A program made the position numbers and the translations under genes. From Jejuia rubra (GTDB lineage: Bacteria; Bacteroidota; Bacteroidia; Flavobacteriales; Flavobacteriaceae): a DNA stretch of 64,000 nt. Below the pieces are notes generated by a model. The model saw only the letters and a program-made list of their open reading frames with translations. It was not told where the DNA came from and searched no databases. Below, piece by piece: positions 1 through 9,005 of this stretch (the first letter of the stretch is position 1; every line of letters starts with the position of its first letter). The stretch spans positions 62,001-126,000 of the forward strand of contig NZ_JBHULY010000025.1 in NCBI RefSeq assembly GCF_042684665.1. Reading direction: 5' to 3'.

Positions 1-1
1 A

Positions 2-385
2 AAAAATGTACTGAACGGGTATGCAGATAATTTTGGGATAGTTGCCGTATCATTTGAAAATGAAACTGTCATTAAACTTAAACCGGAATTTCAATTATTG
101 CCCAACATTCGATTTTATACGCAAAAGGGTTCTAAATATTTTGATGAGTTCATGCAGCATGATGTCAATTCGGAATTCTATACCTCTGACTTTGACCTTT
201 CAGAATTCCAAACCTACAACGCAGGACTAGGCATAAAATTGAACCCGCACAATAGTTTAAAGCGAAAGAGACTATTAAATGCTATAGTAATTCGATACAA
301 CTTTATGTATCGTTCCAATGGATTGAAAGCACATATTTTTTCGTTTAGCTTGCAAACGGAGTCTTATCGAAATCCAAAAAAGTGA
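2..385 (+). CDS. DUF3570 family protein, C-terminal fragment (5' end outside window)
   Basis: The reading frame is open from the window edge to a TGA at 383-385, so only about the last 127 residues are visible. The end of the protein, with the pattern RYNFMYRSNGLKAHI followed by alternating polar and hydrophobic residues, resembles the C-terminus of the DUF3570 family, predicted outer-membrane beta-barrel proteins of Bacteroidota. An internal ATG at 98 is probably not the start, because the same frame continues upstream with plausible coding sequence. The function of the family is unknown. The next gene starts 132 bases downstream on the same strand, and I see no clear terminator between them. 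Confidence 0.6.
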   Translation, partial: KNVLNGYADNFGIVAVSFENETVIKLKPEFQLLPNIRFYTQKGSKYFDEFMQHDVNSEFYTSDFDLSEFQTYNAGLGIKLNPHNSLKRKRLLNAIVIRYNFMYRSNGLKAHIFSFSLQTESYRNPKK

Positions 386-517
386 ACTAGGAATCGAAGG
401 AGTGATACCGATGTATTGGAATTAGTGATCAATATGAAAGCACCATAAGTTTTTGGAATGACAATTTCCAAGGATTTTGACAGTTGAATAGGGTTTTTTT
501 AAGTAAATTGGATTAAA

Positions 518-1786
518 ATGCTAAAAAGTATTCTAAACAAGACCTCTGAAATAAAAGCGCACGAAATAAAAGCGACGGTATTATCTTTTCTATTTGTTTT
601 TATTCTAATGTTGGCTTATTATATCTTGAGGCCAGCTAGGGATGCCATGGCCAGTGATTGGTCTGATTCGGAGGTGAGTCAATTGTGGACACTAAATTTC
701 TTTCTTAGCACGGGAGTTGTAGCACTTTACGGAATTGCAGTTTCTAAAATGAACTTTAAGTTTTTGGTGCCCAGTGTTTATGTGTTTTTTGCCATTACTT
801 TTATTCTTTTTTATTGCTCGATGTCTGCTATGGACGATAGTAAATTGGTGGACAAGTGCTTTTATGTTTGGTTAAGTGTATTTGCCATGTTCCATCTTTC
901 GGTATTCTGGAGCTTTATGTCTGACATTTTCAATAAGGATCAGGCACGAAGACTTTTTGCAACCATTGCGGCAGGTGCCAGTGCCGGAGCTTTAATTGGA
1001 CCAATGATTCCAACCTTGTTCGCTGGAATAGGAACGGACAATCTCATTTTGGTAGCAACATTGTTGCTTTTAATTCCGATCCCAATTATACTCACTTTAA
1101 CTAGGCTTAAAGCTAGCGAATTAAAGAATGAAGATGAAGCAACAGATAAAAGCAAGTACAAAATTGGCGGAAACCCGTTTGCTGGGTTTAAATATTTTGT
1201 AACTAATCCTTATCTCTTAGCCATTGGAATCTTTATTTTGCTTTATACCATGATAAGTACGTTTGTGTATTTTGAACAGAAGAATTTACTGGCCGAATAT
1301 GATAGGCCTACCAGAACCCAGATTTTGGGTAGTATAGACTGGATTGTCAACGTTTTAACTTTCGCCATAGCATTCTTTGCAACGTCCAGACTTGTCAAAA
1401 AAATAGGAATGGGTTTTACGCTTGCACTTATGCCCTTAATAGTATGTATCGGCGTTTTGGTTTTGGCATTTGCCCCAATAATAGTGGTACTTTTGGCACT
1501 TCAAGTAGCACGTAGGGCAGGAAACTATGCAGTTACCAAACCAGCGCGTGAAATGCTATTTACCGAAGTGGACAAGGAAACAAGATTTAAGGCAAAACCA
1601 GTGATTGATATTGTGGTTTATCGAGGTGGAGATATGACTACCGCATGGATTTTTACTGGACTTACTGAAGGATTGGGACTTGGATTTACCGCAGTAGGTG
1701 TAATTGGGGCGGGTATTGCGGCAATATGGGCTGGTGTTGGCCTGTGGATGGGTAAATTATATAACCGCCAAAAGACCTTGGGGTAG
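518..1786 (+). CDS. NTP/NDP exchange-type MFS transporter
   Basis: This 422-residue inner-membrane protein has about twelve hydrophobic segments. The first ends in the motif LRPARDAMA (residues 37-45), seen in bacterial relatives of the ATP/ADP translocases of plastids and intracellular bacteria. A second recognisable stretch in the middle, NPFAGFKYFVTNPYLLAIG, is shared with free-living Bacteroidota carriers of this group. The substrate of free-living members is not established; nucleotide exchange is an inference from family. The ATG at 518 precedes a short amphipathic stretch and then the first membrane segment. The gene converges on the MlaF-like gene with a 111-bp AT-rich gap. Confidence 0.75.
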   Translation: MLKSILNKTSEIKAHEIKATVLSFLFVFILMLAYYILRPARDAMASDWSDSEVSQLWTLNFFLSTGVVALYGIAVSKMNFKFLVPSVYVFFAITFILFYCSMSAMDDSKLVDKCFYVWLSVFAMFHLSVFWSFMSDIFNKDQARRLFATIAAGASAGALIGPMIPTLFAGIGTDNLILVATLLLLIPIPIILTLTRLKASELKNEDEATDKSKYKIGGNPFAGFKYFVTNPYLLAIGIFILLYTMISTFVYFEQKNLLAEYDRPTRTQILGSIDWIVNVLTFAIAFFATSRLVKKIGMGFTLALMPLIVCIGVLVLAFAPIIVVLLALQVARRAGNYAVTKPAREMLFTEVDKETRFKAKPVIDIVVYRGGDMTTAWIFTGLTEGLGLGFTAVGVIGAGIAAIWAGVGLWMGKLYNRQKTLG

Positions 1787-1897
1787 TCTTTGATTGATAA
1801 TAATCACAAATATTTCTTTTTGAAAATTTAAATAATAAAGACAATAAAAGATTGTATTGTCATGAGTTGTGAAAATTTTTAGTGGGGGAATTAATTG

Positions 1898-2665
1898 CTA
1901 AAGATTTTCATCTATATACATCTTGCGTACTTTTTTGAATAAGTTTGAGGAGTAAACAAAATCAGTAACCGCCTGATTGTCTGTTTTAAAAATAGTGTCT
2001 TTCGAACCCTCCCATTCTTTAATCCCATGTTTTAGGAAGACAATTTTCTCTCCAATTTCCATAACGGAGTTCATATCATGGGAATTGATTACCGTAATTA
2101 TCTGATATTCATCCGTAATTTCTTGAATTAAATTATCGATCACAATAGCCGTCTTTGGGTCAAGGCCCGAGTTGGGTTCATCACAAAATAAATACTTCGG
2201 ATTGTTAACTATTGCGCGTGCAATTGCAACACGTTTTTGCATGCCTCCAGAGGCTTCGCTGGGCATCTTAAGGTGAGCATCAGGAAGGTTGACCCGTTTC
2301 AGGACAACATCTGCTCGATCTTCCATTTCACTTTTGCTCATTTTGGTAAACATCCGTAAAGGGAACATCACATTTTCAGCAATGGTCATTGAATCGAATA
2401 GGGCGCTACCTTGAAATACCATACCAATATCGGCCCGTAAATCCCGCTTTTCGCCTTCAGATAAGTTGGAAAAAACTTTCCCGTCATATGAGATTGAGCC
2501 AGATTCATAAGTAAAAAGCCCCAAAAGACACTTTAAAAACACCGTTTTGCCAGAGCCGCTTTGCCCAATAATCAAATTGGTTTTGCCTTTTTCAAAGGTG
2601 GTTGTAATACCCTTTAAAATGTGGGCATCTCCAAACGATTTATGTAAATCTGTAACCTCAATCAT
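1898..2665 (-). CDS. ABC transporter ATP-binding protein, MlaF-like
   Basis: Cytoplasmic ATPase of a lipid-type ABC transporter, about 255 residues. Walker A (GQSGSGKT), the signature loop (ASGGMQKR; the canonical LSGGQ is modified as in the Mla/Ttg2 group) and Walker B with FCDEPNSGLDP are all present. I place the start at the ATG at 2665 (MIEVTDLHKSFG), not at an ATG 60 bases upstream, because this start shares one A with the TAA stop of the permease gene (TAATG), which indicates translational coupling. With the MlaE permease it should drive phospholipid transport between the membranes. No MCE substrate-binding gene lies beside it here. Confidence 0.88.
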   Translation of the reverse strand: MIEVTDLHKSFGDAHILKGITTTFEKGKTNLIIGQSGSGKTVFLKCLLGLFTYESGSISYDGKVFSNLSEGEKRDLRADIGMVFQGSALFDSMTIAENVMFPLRMFTKMSKSEMEDRADVVLKRVNLPDAHLKMPSEASGGMQKRVAIARAIVNNPKYLFCDEPNSGLDPKTAIVIDNLIQEITDEYQIITVINSHDMNSVMEIGEKIVFLKHGIKEWEGSKDTIFKTDNQAVTDFVYSSNLFKKVRKMYIDENL

Positions 2666-3402
2666 TAGCCTAATAGCATTCCAGTAATAATATAATTTAT
2701 CAAAATAATAACCACACTGGTCCATACAAAGGACGTGGTACTTGCTTTCCCGACTTCCAAAGCTCCACCTTTCATATAATAGCCATAAAATGAAGGGATT
2801 GTGGCCAGTACAAAAGCAAAAATAAAGGTTTTTATAAATGCATAAGTTACATGAAAAGTATCAAAATCGGTTTGAATCCCAGTGATATAGTCGGTAAGCG
2901 TAGAGTAACCCCCAAAAACGCAGGCGGCCATCCCGCCCAAAATGCCCAAAAACATACCCACGGCAATGGCAAACGGATAGAGCATTAAGGCAATGGTTTT
3001 GGGAAAAACTAAATAATTTAAAGAATTGATCCCCATAACCTCTAAAGCATCGATTTGCTCTGTAACCCGCATCGTTCCAATACTGGAGGTGATAAAAGAT
3101 CCCACTTTTCCGGCCATAATAATGGAGGTAAACGTAGGCGCAAATTCCAAAATCACCGACTGTCTTGTAGCAAATCCTACCAGGTATTTTGGTATCAAAG
3201 GATTGTCAATATTCAGCGCCGTTTGAATTGTAATTACCCCACCAACAAAAAAGGAAATAAATGCAATAATACCAAGAGAGCCAATGATAAGGTCCTCAAT
3301 ATCCTTCAAAATCAATTGGCGCATTACTGACCACTTGGTTGGCTTGCGAAACATTTCAGCAATCATCAAAAAATATGCGCCTATATTGTGCAGGTAGGTC
3401 AT
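2665..3402 (-). CDS. ABC transporter permease, MlaE family
   Basis: Inner-membrane permease of 245 residues with five to six hydrophobic segments, typical of the MlaE/TrgD1 family. The central segment EFAPTFTSIIMAGKVGSFI, followed by MRVTEQIDALEVMGI, carries the family's conserved features (the AGRVG-like loop and the EQIDAL helix). It is the first gene of a two-gene unit with the MlaF-like ATPase, overlapping it by one base. The family moves glycerophospholipids for outer-membrane asymmetry; that role here is inferred. The upstream 111 bp is shared with the divergent pafA gene. Confidence 0.9.
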   Translation of the reverse strand: MTYLHNIGAYFLMIAEMFRKPTKWSVMRQLILKDIEDLIIGSLGIIAFISFFVGGVITIQTALNIDNPLIPKYLVGFATRQSVILEFAPTFTSIIMAGKVGSFITSSIGTMRVTEQIDALEVMGINSLNYLVFPKTIALMLYPFAIAVGMFLGILGGMAACVFGGYSTLTDYITGIQTDFDTFHVTYAFIKTFIFAFVLATIPSFYGYYMKGGALEVGKASTTSFVWTSVVIILINYIITGMLLG

Positions 3403-3482
3403 ACGTCCTTTTATTGGTGCTAAAGTAAAAAAAACTTAGGGGTATTTAATCTTTATTTAAAATAATGATGCCCTAAATATGT

Positions 3483-3490
3483 TATTTTTG
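3483..3490 (+). promoter_or_regulatory. -7 promoter box of pafA
   Basis: TATTTTTG matches the Bacteroidota -7 consensus TAnnTTTG and lies 23 bases before the pafA ATG. No convincing -33 TTTG is visible at the expected distance, so this is a half-site assignment. Confidence 0.5.
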
Positions 3491-3513
3491 AATTCAAAAT
3501 ATCTACTTAAAAA

Positions 3514-5136
3514 ATGAAACGTTTATTTTCAGTTTTAGTACTTTTTTTATGGGGATTTCTTGTTTTGGCACAAGAAGAAAGGCCGAAGTTGGTGGTTGGA
3601 ATTGTGGTTGACCAAATGCGCTATGATTACCTCACTCGGTTTTATGATAGATATGGAGAACGTGGTTTTAAGCGGTTGATGAGAGAAGGTTTTAATTGCA
3701 AGAACAATCATTTTAATTATATGCCTACTTATACAGGGCCGGGGCATGCATCCATATTTACAGGGACTACCCCTAAGAATCATGGTATTATTGCCAATGA
3801 TTTTTATGATAAGGAACTAAAAAAAATGGTGTACTGCGCAAAAGATGATTCTGTTTTGGCGGTTGGTAGTACTTCGGAAAAAGAGCGTATGTCTCCCCAC
3901 AGAATGAAAACGACGACTTTTGCGGATGAAAACAGATTATTCACCCAAATGCGTGGTAAAACCATAGGCATTTCCATAAAAGATAGGGGTGCTGTTTTTC
4001 CGGCGGGACATACTGCGACTGCTGCGTATTGGTTCAGAGGAAAAAATGAAGGTAAGTTTATTTCGAGTACTTATTACATGAAAGAACTGCCAAAATGGGT
4101 GAAAAAATTTAATAGGTCTGGTGCCGTTGAATCTTATCTTAAAGAGTGGAATACTTTATATGACATTACGACTTACACCGAAAGTGGAGCTGATTCTAAT
4201 GAGTTTGAAGGTGGATTTAGTGGAAAGGATGAACCAACATTCCCATATGATTTAAAAGTGTTAATGGATAAAAATATGGGATATGATATTTTAAAGGAGA
4301 CCGCCTTTGGAAATAGCATACTTGCCGATTTTGCCATCGAAGCCCTAAAGGCAGAAAATTTAGGAAAAGATAACGATACAGATGTTTTAACGGTAAGCTT
4401 TTCGAGTACGGATTATGTGGGGCATCGATTTGGAGTGAATTCAAAAGAAATTCAAGATACTTATTTGAGATTGGATAAGGATTTGGAGCGTTTTCTGAAA
4501 GCCCTTGATGAGGAGGTTGGTATTGGGAATTATACCGTGTTTTTGACATCTGATCACGGTGCCGTTCATGTGCCAAATTATTTGAAATCCGAAAAAATAC
4601 CTGCGGGATATGTGAGATATGCAGATTTAAGAAAGCAGTTGAAGGCTTTTCTTCAAGGTAAGTTTCAAGCCGATGATTTAATTGAAAATATGAGCAACAA
4701 TCAGATATTCTTGAATAGGGACAAAATAAAGACTTTAGGTTTGAATTTGATTGAAGTTCAGGAGGCCATAGTGAATGAAATTATAGGTTATACGGAAGTG
4801 TATAAAGTATACTCTGCAACTACAATTAGCAGATCATCCTTTACTGTGGGGGTAGAGGCATTATTACAAAATGGATACAATCAAAAGCGCTCTGGCGATG
4901 TTCTGATTGTTCCAAACCCTAGTCATATCTATTTTAGAAAAACAGGGACTTCACACGGTTCAGGTTTTAATTATGACACCCATGTACCCCTCTTGTTTTT
5001 TGGAAAAGGTATCAAGCATGGAGAGACCCTTCAAAAGACCGTAATACCAGATATTGCGCCGACCATTTCCGCGCTTTTGGACATCGCATTTCCAAATGGA
5101 GCTACAGGTCAACCATTGGAATTTGTTTTTAAGTAA
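3514..5136 (+). CDS. pafA: PafA-type alkaline phosphatase
   Basis: Secreted/periplasmic phosphomonoesterase of 540 residues in the alkaline phosphatase superfamily. A signal peptide ends at about LVLAQ (residue 20). Visible catalytic features follow the Elizabethkingia PafA pattern: metal ligand D33 (VVDQM), nucleophile T74 in PTYTGPGHAS, N95, the K156-x-R158 pair replacing the classical Arg, then TDYVGH, SDHGA and a C-terminal THVPL/GTSHGS histidine region. PafA is a calcium-linked, phosphate-insensitive phosphatase that releases phosphate from organic phosphate in many Bacteroidota. The stop codon overlaps the ATG of the next gene by one base (TAATG), so the nuclease behind it is probably co-translated and may act in the same nutrient scavenging. 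Confidence 0.88.
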   Translation: MKRLFSVLVLFLWGFLVLAQEERPKLVVGIVVDQMRYDYLTRFYDRYGERGFKRLMREGFNCKNNHFNYMPTYTGPGHASIFTGTTPKNHGIIANDFYDKELKKMVYCAKDDSVLAVGSTSEKERMSPHRMKTTTFADENRLFTQMRGKTIGISIKDRGAVFPAGHTATAAYWFRGKNEGKFISSTYYMKELPKWVKKFNRSGAVESYLKEWNTLYDITTYTESGADSNEFEGGFSGKDEPTFPYDLKVLMDKNMGYDILKETAFGNSILADFAIEALKAENLGKDNDTDVLTVSFSSTDYVGHRFGVNSKEIQDTYLRLDKDLERFLKALDEEVGIGNYTVFLTSDHGAVHVPNYLKSEKIPAGYVRYADLRKQLKAFLQGKFQADDLIENMSNNQIFLNRDKIKTLGLNLIEVQEAIVNEIIGYTEVYKVYSATTISRSSFTVGVEALLQNGYNQKRSGDVLIVPNPSHIYFRKTGTSHGSGFNYDTHVPLLFFGKGIKHGETLQKTVIPDIAPTISALLDIAFPNGATGQPLEFVFK

Positions 5137-5942
5137 TGAGAAAACGAACGCTATTCACTTTAGTCGCTTTGCTGATAATTCTAGGCATTTATGCTTTCGA
5201 GTATTTTTTGATTGAAGAGGAGAAAAAAGAGACCGTCGGCCAGGGTGAAAAAACTAAAGCTGATACGAATACATTCCTCTTGCCCTCAAGTACTACCGGG
5301 CAAATTGTGCATCACGAAACCTATTCATTATCTTATAGCGAAGCCCATGAGCAGGCGGAATGGGTGGCTTATGAATTGAAGAAATCCCATCTTTCAAATA
5401 CTAATCACAAACGTCCGTATTTCGAAATTGATAAGGCAGTAAAAACAGGAGCGGCCAGTTGGAGAAACTATAAAAATTCTGGATTTGATAAGGGGCATTT
5501 GTGTCCGGCAGGAGATAGGAGATTTAGCAAATCAGCCCATGATGAAACATTTTTAACCAGTAATATTAGTCCGCAGGAACATCAATTTAATTCTGGTGTT
5601 TGGAACAGGTTAGAACAAAAAGTGCGCTATTGGGCCTCGAAATATGATGGTGTTTTTGTGGTGACGGGAGGTGTCTTAAAAGATGATTTAAAGACCATTG
5701 GGAGAGAAGAAGTTTCAGTTCCTAATTATTTTTATAAAGTGCTTTTAGATTTTAATGGCGGTGAACCAAAAATGATTGGCTTTTTAATCCCCCACAAGGA
5801 TTCTAATAGGCCATTGTATGAATTTGTAGAGTCCGTAGATTACATTGAAAAGCTTACCGGAATAGATTTTTTTCCTATGTTAGAAGATGAAATTGAGACT
5901 GAACTTGAGGCTTCTAGTAGTTATAAAGGGTGGGGGTTTTAA
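5136..5942 (+). CDS. DNA/RNA non-specific endonuclease, membrane-anchored or secreted
   Basis: A 268-residue NUC1/Serratia-type nuclease. One hydrophobic N-terminal segment (about residues 5-26, ending YAFEYFLIEE) suggests a signal anchor rather than a cleaved signal. The active-site motif is DKGHLCPAGDR, whose His is the general base, followed by the metal-binding Asn region NISPQEHQFNSGVWNRLE. It cleaves nucleic acid outside the cytoplasm. Its start overlaps the stop of pafA, so a phosphatase and a nuclease appear to form a phosphate or nucleotide scavenging unit. It is convergent with the dehydrogenase gene, which ends one base away. Confidence 0.88.
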   Translation: MRKRTLFTLVALLIILGIYAFEYFLIEEEKKETVGQGEKTKADTNTFLLPSSTTGQIVHHETYSLSYSEAHEQAEWVAYELKKSHLSNTNHKRPYFEIDKAVKTGAASWRNYKNSGFDKGHLCPAGDRRFSKSAHDETFLTSNISPQEHQFNSGVWNRLEQKVRYWASKYDGVFVVTGGVLKDDLKTIGREEVSVPNYFYKVLLDFNGGEPKMIGFLIPHKDSNRPLYEFVESVDYIEKLTGIDFFPMLEDEIETELEASSSYKGWGF

Positions 5943-6914
5943 TTATTTGCTAAATGGATGAATTGAGAGTGGGAGTTTTGCAAGAGGGTGAAATTCTCCA
6001 ATGATTGGTGAATTTTGAGTATGTCTTAAAGAGTGGGCTAATTCGATGGATTTTAGACTTTCTTCTACCCCAAAACCTTGACCAGATAAAATATGTTGAT
6101 AGGACTTCGTATGCAAATCTGTAAAGCCCGAACTAAATTCCAATTCTTCTTTATCAATGGTAATGGCCCTAAAAGTACGTTGCCCAACCTCTTTAATATG
6201 GTTTGGTAGTGTTTCAGGGTTTATGGATAAAAACCATCTTATGTTTGCTCCCTTCAATTGTAAAAAACCTGATGCCCGGTCGTGTTCCATAAGATGCACA
6301 GTGCTTTTAATTACATCTCCAAAAATCCAAATCAGCATGTCAAAAAAATGAATACCTATGTTTGAGCAAATACCTCCAGATTTTTCCAATGCCCCTTTCC
6401 AAGAAGCGTAATACCAATTGCCTCTGGAAGTGATATATGTCAAATCAATATCGTGAATTCTGTCTTCGGCACCCTTATCGATTCGCTCTTTAAGGGCAAT
6501 GATGGAAGGATGCAGCCTTAATTGTAGAATTGTATGAATTCGATTTTCAGAATGTTCTTCAATTGTCAAAAGCTTTTCCGCATTCCATGGATTTAATACT
6601 AAGGGTTTTTCGCAGATCGCATCTGCACTATTCCGCAGAGCGAATCTGATATGTGCATCATGTAGGTAATTCGGTGTGCAAATGGAGACATAATCTATAG
6701 GGTTATTTTTTTCCAACCGCAATTTTTCAAGATGCCTGTCAAATCGCTCAAATTCTGTAAAAAAATGAGTTTGAGGGAAATACGAATCTACAATGCCTAC
6801 GCTGTCGTTTGGATCAAATGCTACAAGCAAGTCGTTTTCGGTTTCCTTAATGGCTTTTAAATGGCGAGGGGCGATAAACCCTGCAACACCCATAATTGCA
6901 AATTTTTTCATCAT
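5943..6914 (-). CDS. Gfo/Idh/MocA oxidoreductase, WbpB/WlbA-like
   Basis: A 323-residue NAD-dependent sugar dehydrogenase. The N-terminal Rossmann motif is GVAGFIAPRH, and the EKPLVLN motif with the catalytic-type Lys follows at about residues 100-106. This pattern (AGFIAPRHL, then ICTPNYLHD) is that of UDP-N-acetylglucosaminuronate 3-dehydrogenases WbpB/WlbA, which oxidise C3 of a UDP-sugar acid during synthesis of di-N-acetylated mannuronic acids. The first two codons are both ATG, so the start may be 6914 or 6911. It begins immediately after the acetyltransferase stop, consistent with an operon. The other pathway genes (WbpA, WbpE, WbpI) are not in this window. Confidence 0.8.
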   Translation of the reverse strand: MMKKFAIMGVAGFIAPRHLKAIKETENDLLVAFDPNDSVGIVDSYFPQTHFFTEFERFDRHLEKLRLEKNNPIDYVSICTPNYLHDAHIRFALRNSADAICEKPLVLNPWNAEKLLTIEEHSENRIHTILQLRLHPSIIALKERIDKGAEDRIHDIDLTYITSRGNWYYASWKGALEKSGGICSNIGIHFFDMLIWIFGDVIKSTVHLMEHDRASGFLQLKGANIRWFLSINPETLPNHIKEVGQRTFRAITIDKEELEFSSGFTDLHTKSYQHILSGQGFGVEESLKSIELAHSLRHTQNSPIIGEFHPLAKLPLSIHPFSK

Positions 6915-7496
6915 CTAAATTGGGCTTACAGTTTCGTTATGCAATTTGTATGAGTAGCCACTTTCAGGGCAAATGGCAATGTCAGCGCTCTTAAAATCAA
7001 GCCTGTGTCCATGTTTACTAACCCAACCAATTTGCTTCCCCGGGTTTCCTATTATCAGGGCATAGGGTTTCACTGGTTTTGTGATAACTGCTCCTGCTCC
7101 TATCATAGCATAGGCTCCAATCCGATTTCCGCATACCACTGTAGCATTTGCTCCAATTGTTGCACCCTTCTCCACATAGGTTTCCATAAATTCTTCTTTC
7201 CGAACTATGAAACTTCTTGGATTAATAACATTGGTAAATACCATCGAAGGGCCCAAAAACACATCATCTTCGCAAATTACGCCCGTATAAACTGATACGT
7301 TATTTTGAATTTTGACCCCATTGCCAATAATCACTTTAGGTGATATTACCACATTTTGGCCAATGTTGCATCGTTTGCCAATTTTAGAATGGCCCATTAT
7401 ATGAGTGAAGTGCCAAATTTTCGTTTCAGAACCAATTTGGACATCATCGTCAATTACGGCTGTAGCGTGTGCAAAATAATTTGTTTGGGAATCCAA
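6915..7496 (-). CDS. UDP-sugar N-acetyltransferase, WbpD-like, TTG start
   Basis: A 193-residue left-handed beta-helix acetyltransferase. Repeated hexapeptides (VQIGSETKIWHFTHIMG, IGKRCNIGQNVVI, GATIGANATVVC, GAYAMIGAGAVI) and the KPYALIIGNPGKQIGWVS tail fit WbpD/WlbB enzymes, which acetylate the 3-amino group of UDP-2-acetamido-3-amino-glucuronate. The frame has a TAA two codons before 7496 and no ATG until residue 34, inside the hexapeptide fold, so TTG at 7496 (or the ATT before it) must be the start. It is followed without a gap by the WbpB-like dehydrogenase, the enzyme two steps earlier in the known pathway. Confidence 0.85.
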   Translation of the reverse strand: MDSQTNYFAHATAVIDDDVQIGSETKIWHFTHIMGHSKIGKRCNIGQNVVISPKVIIGNGVKIQNNVSVYTGVICEDDVFLGPSMVFTNVINPRSFIVRKEEFMETYVEKGATIGANATVVCGNRIGAYAMIGAGAVITKPVKPYALIIGNPGKQIGWVSKHGHRLDFKSADIAICPESGYSYKLHNETVSPI

Positions 7497-7584
7497 AATT
7501 TAATGTTTAGAGATATTAATTCCGCAGTTTATCCGTGCATAAAAGTAAGCAACTTTTAAAGAAATAGAGTAAATAAAAATTCTA

Positions 7585-8793
7585 TCATTGATTTTGGGAA
7601 TCAATTTTATGGCCATTATAAATATTCAAAAATTGTTTATCCGATTCAAGCTCATAAAGTTTCAAAAGTTTCTTTTTGCCATTTGCACCTAAAGTCTGCC
7701 TTAATGTTTTATCGTCTAAAAGTTTGGATAGTTGTGTCTCGAACTCTTGTTTGCATTCATACAAAAGTCCACAATTGGCACTTTCAATTAGTTCTTTTTG
7801 GGCTTTGCATTTGGTTGCCAAAATTGGGATTTCACCATACATATATTGAAATAATTTATTGGCCACACCCGAATTATGTTGCTCGTTAACCCTAAAAGGA
7901 GCCAAACCAATGGTTATCTGTTTAAGATAAGCAGGAAGGAATTTCACATCTGCCCAAGGGATATAAGTAATGTTTTTACTTAATATAGGCTGATTTATTA
8001 AGTGGTAAAATTCCGATTTGTCCGCTTTATCAACGGGGCCGATTATTAAGGTGTGGAATTCTTTGCCACCTTCTAATAATGCTTTAATCCAAGGTAGTAT
8101 ATCGATAATTCCTCTTCGCTGTGCTACTACTCCAAAATAAAAAAGTGTTGGTGTTTCCGATTCAAAATCGACAACAAGATCATTTTTTTCAAAACTTTGA
8201 AAGCTTTCAAAATCGGGCATATTTGGATGGACAAAAAAAGGTGTCGTTTCTAATGAAGGAAATCGGGTAATCAGATTTTCCTTAAAAGACTTACTCAAAA
8301 CAACGAGATTATCTGCATAATTCAAATACGCTTCTTCTTTCTTATACCATTTTTTGGGTTGCACAACAAGTTTTCGCCAACCCTTTGTAGCCCATTGATA
8401 AGAGTTAATAGCCGCTGGGTAATTTTCGTGCAAATCTAAGGTAAGGGGAATGGTAAATTTACTTCTGTTGATACCTCTTTTTCCAGCTTTGGCCATGTAT
8501 AAATCATGAACGTGTAGTGCGTCTACTTGAAATTCCTGAATAAAGTTCGAAATATGCTTTTCCCAAAACCACTCGTATAGCCCAAATCTTGTACTCAGCA
8601 ACACGAGCAAGTCCTTGATTTTTTTTGGAATTTTAACCCTCTTTACGTTAATACTATCGTAGGTTTTATAAGCTTTTCCGAAATCAAAACATAAAACTGA
8701 AACGGTATGGCCTTCGGTAATCAATAGCCGAATTTCCTTCTGAAGACGATGGTCATTCTCAAATTCATTATCTACAACAACCCCTATACGCAT
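7585..8793 (-). CDS. Glycosyltransferase family 4 protein
   Basis: A 402-residue cytoplasmic GT-B glycosyltransferase. The N-terminus MRIGVVVDNEFENDHRLQKE is typical of Bacteroidota group 4 glycosyltransferases, with alternating beta strands and a His-rich acceptor region (DALHVHDLYMAKAG). The C-terminal half has the nucleotide-sugar fold, with an acidic stretch in GLLYECKQEFETQL. Donor and acceptor cannot be told from sequence. It is the first intact gene of a three-gene minus-strand cluster with the WbpD- and WbpB-like genes, 88 bp upstream of them, and probably takes part in capsule or O-antigen assembly. A decayed methyltransferase gene lies immediately upstream. Confidence 0.82.
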   Translation of the reverse strand: MRIGVVVDNEFENDHRLQKEIRLLITEGHTVSVLCFDFGKAYKTYDSINVKRVKIPKKIKDLLVLLSTRFGLYEWFWEKHISNFIQEFQVDALHVHDLYMAKAGKRGINRSKFTIPLTLDLHENYPAAINSYQWATKGWRKLVVQPKKWYKKEEAYLNYADNLVVLSKSFKENLITRFPSLETTPFFVHPNMPDFESFQSFEKNDLVVDFESETPTLFYFGVVAQRRGIIDILPWIKALLEGGKEFHTLIIGPVDKADKSEFYHLINQPILSKNITYIPWADVKFLPAYLKQITIGLAPFRVNEQHNSGVANKLFQYMYGEIPILATKCKAQKELIESANCGLLYECKQEFETQLSKLLDDKTLRQTLGANGKKKLLKLYELESDKQFLNIYNGHKIDSQNQ

Positions 8794-9005
8794 TTCAATG
8801 TATTAATAAAGAATTTTGCATTCATTATATTGGTTTTTTGCTTGTCATGTATGAAAAGTAATGCGCTTTATTGGAATAGTTTGGTAAACGAAAATAAAGG
8901 TTATTGGAAACATTCACAACTGTAGGCTTTAAATCAAATCAACAAAAAACAAGGAGGCGCTAAATTTGATGAGCTTATTATTAGGCGAAACCAAAATAAG
9001 TTCGC

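Noticed and set aside
1787..1897. Terminator between the MFS and MlaF genes
   Set aside because: The gap is AT-rich with only short weak stems and no convincing T-tailed hairpin.
2666..2725. N-terminal extension of the MlaF-like ATPase
   Set aside because: The extra residues (DQCGYYFDKLYYYWNAIRL) are the permease gene read in another frame; the start overlapping the permease stop fits the family better.
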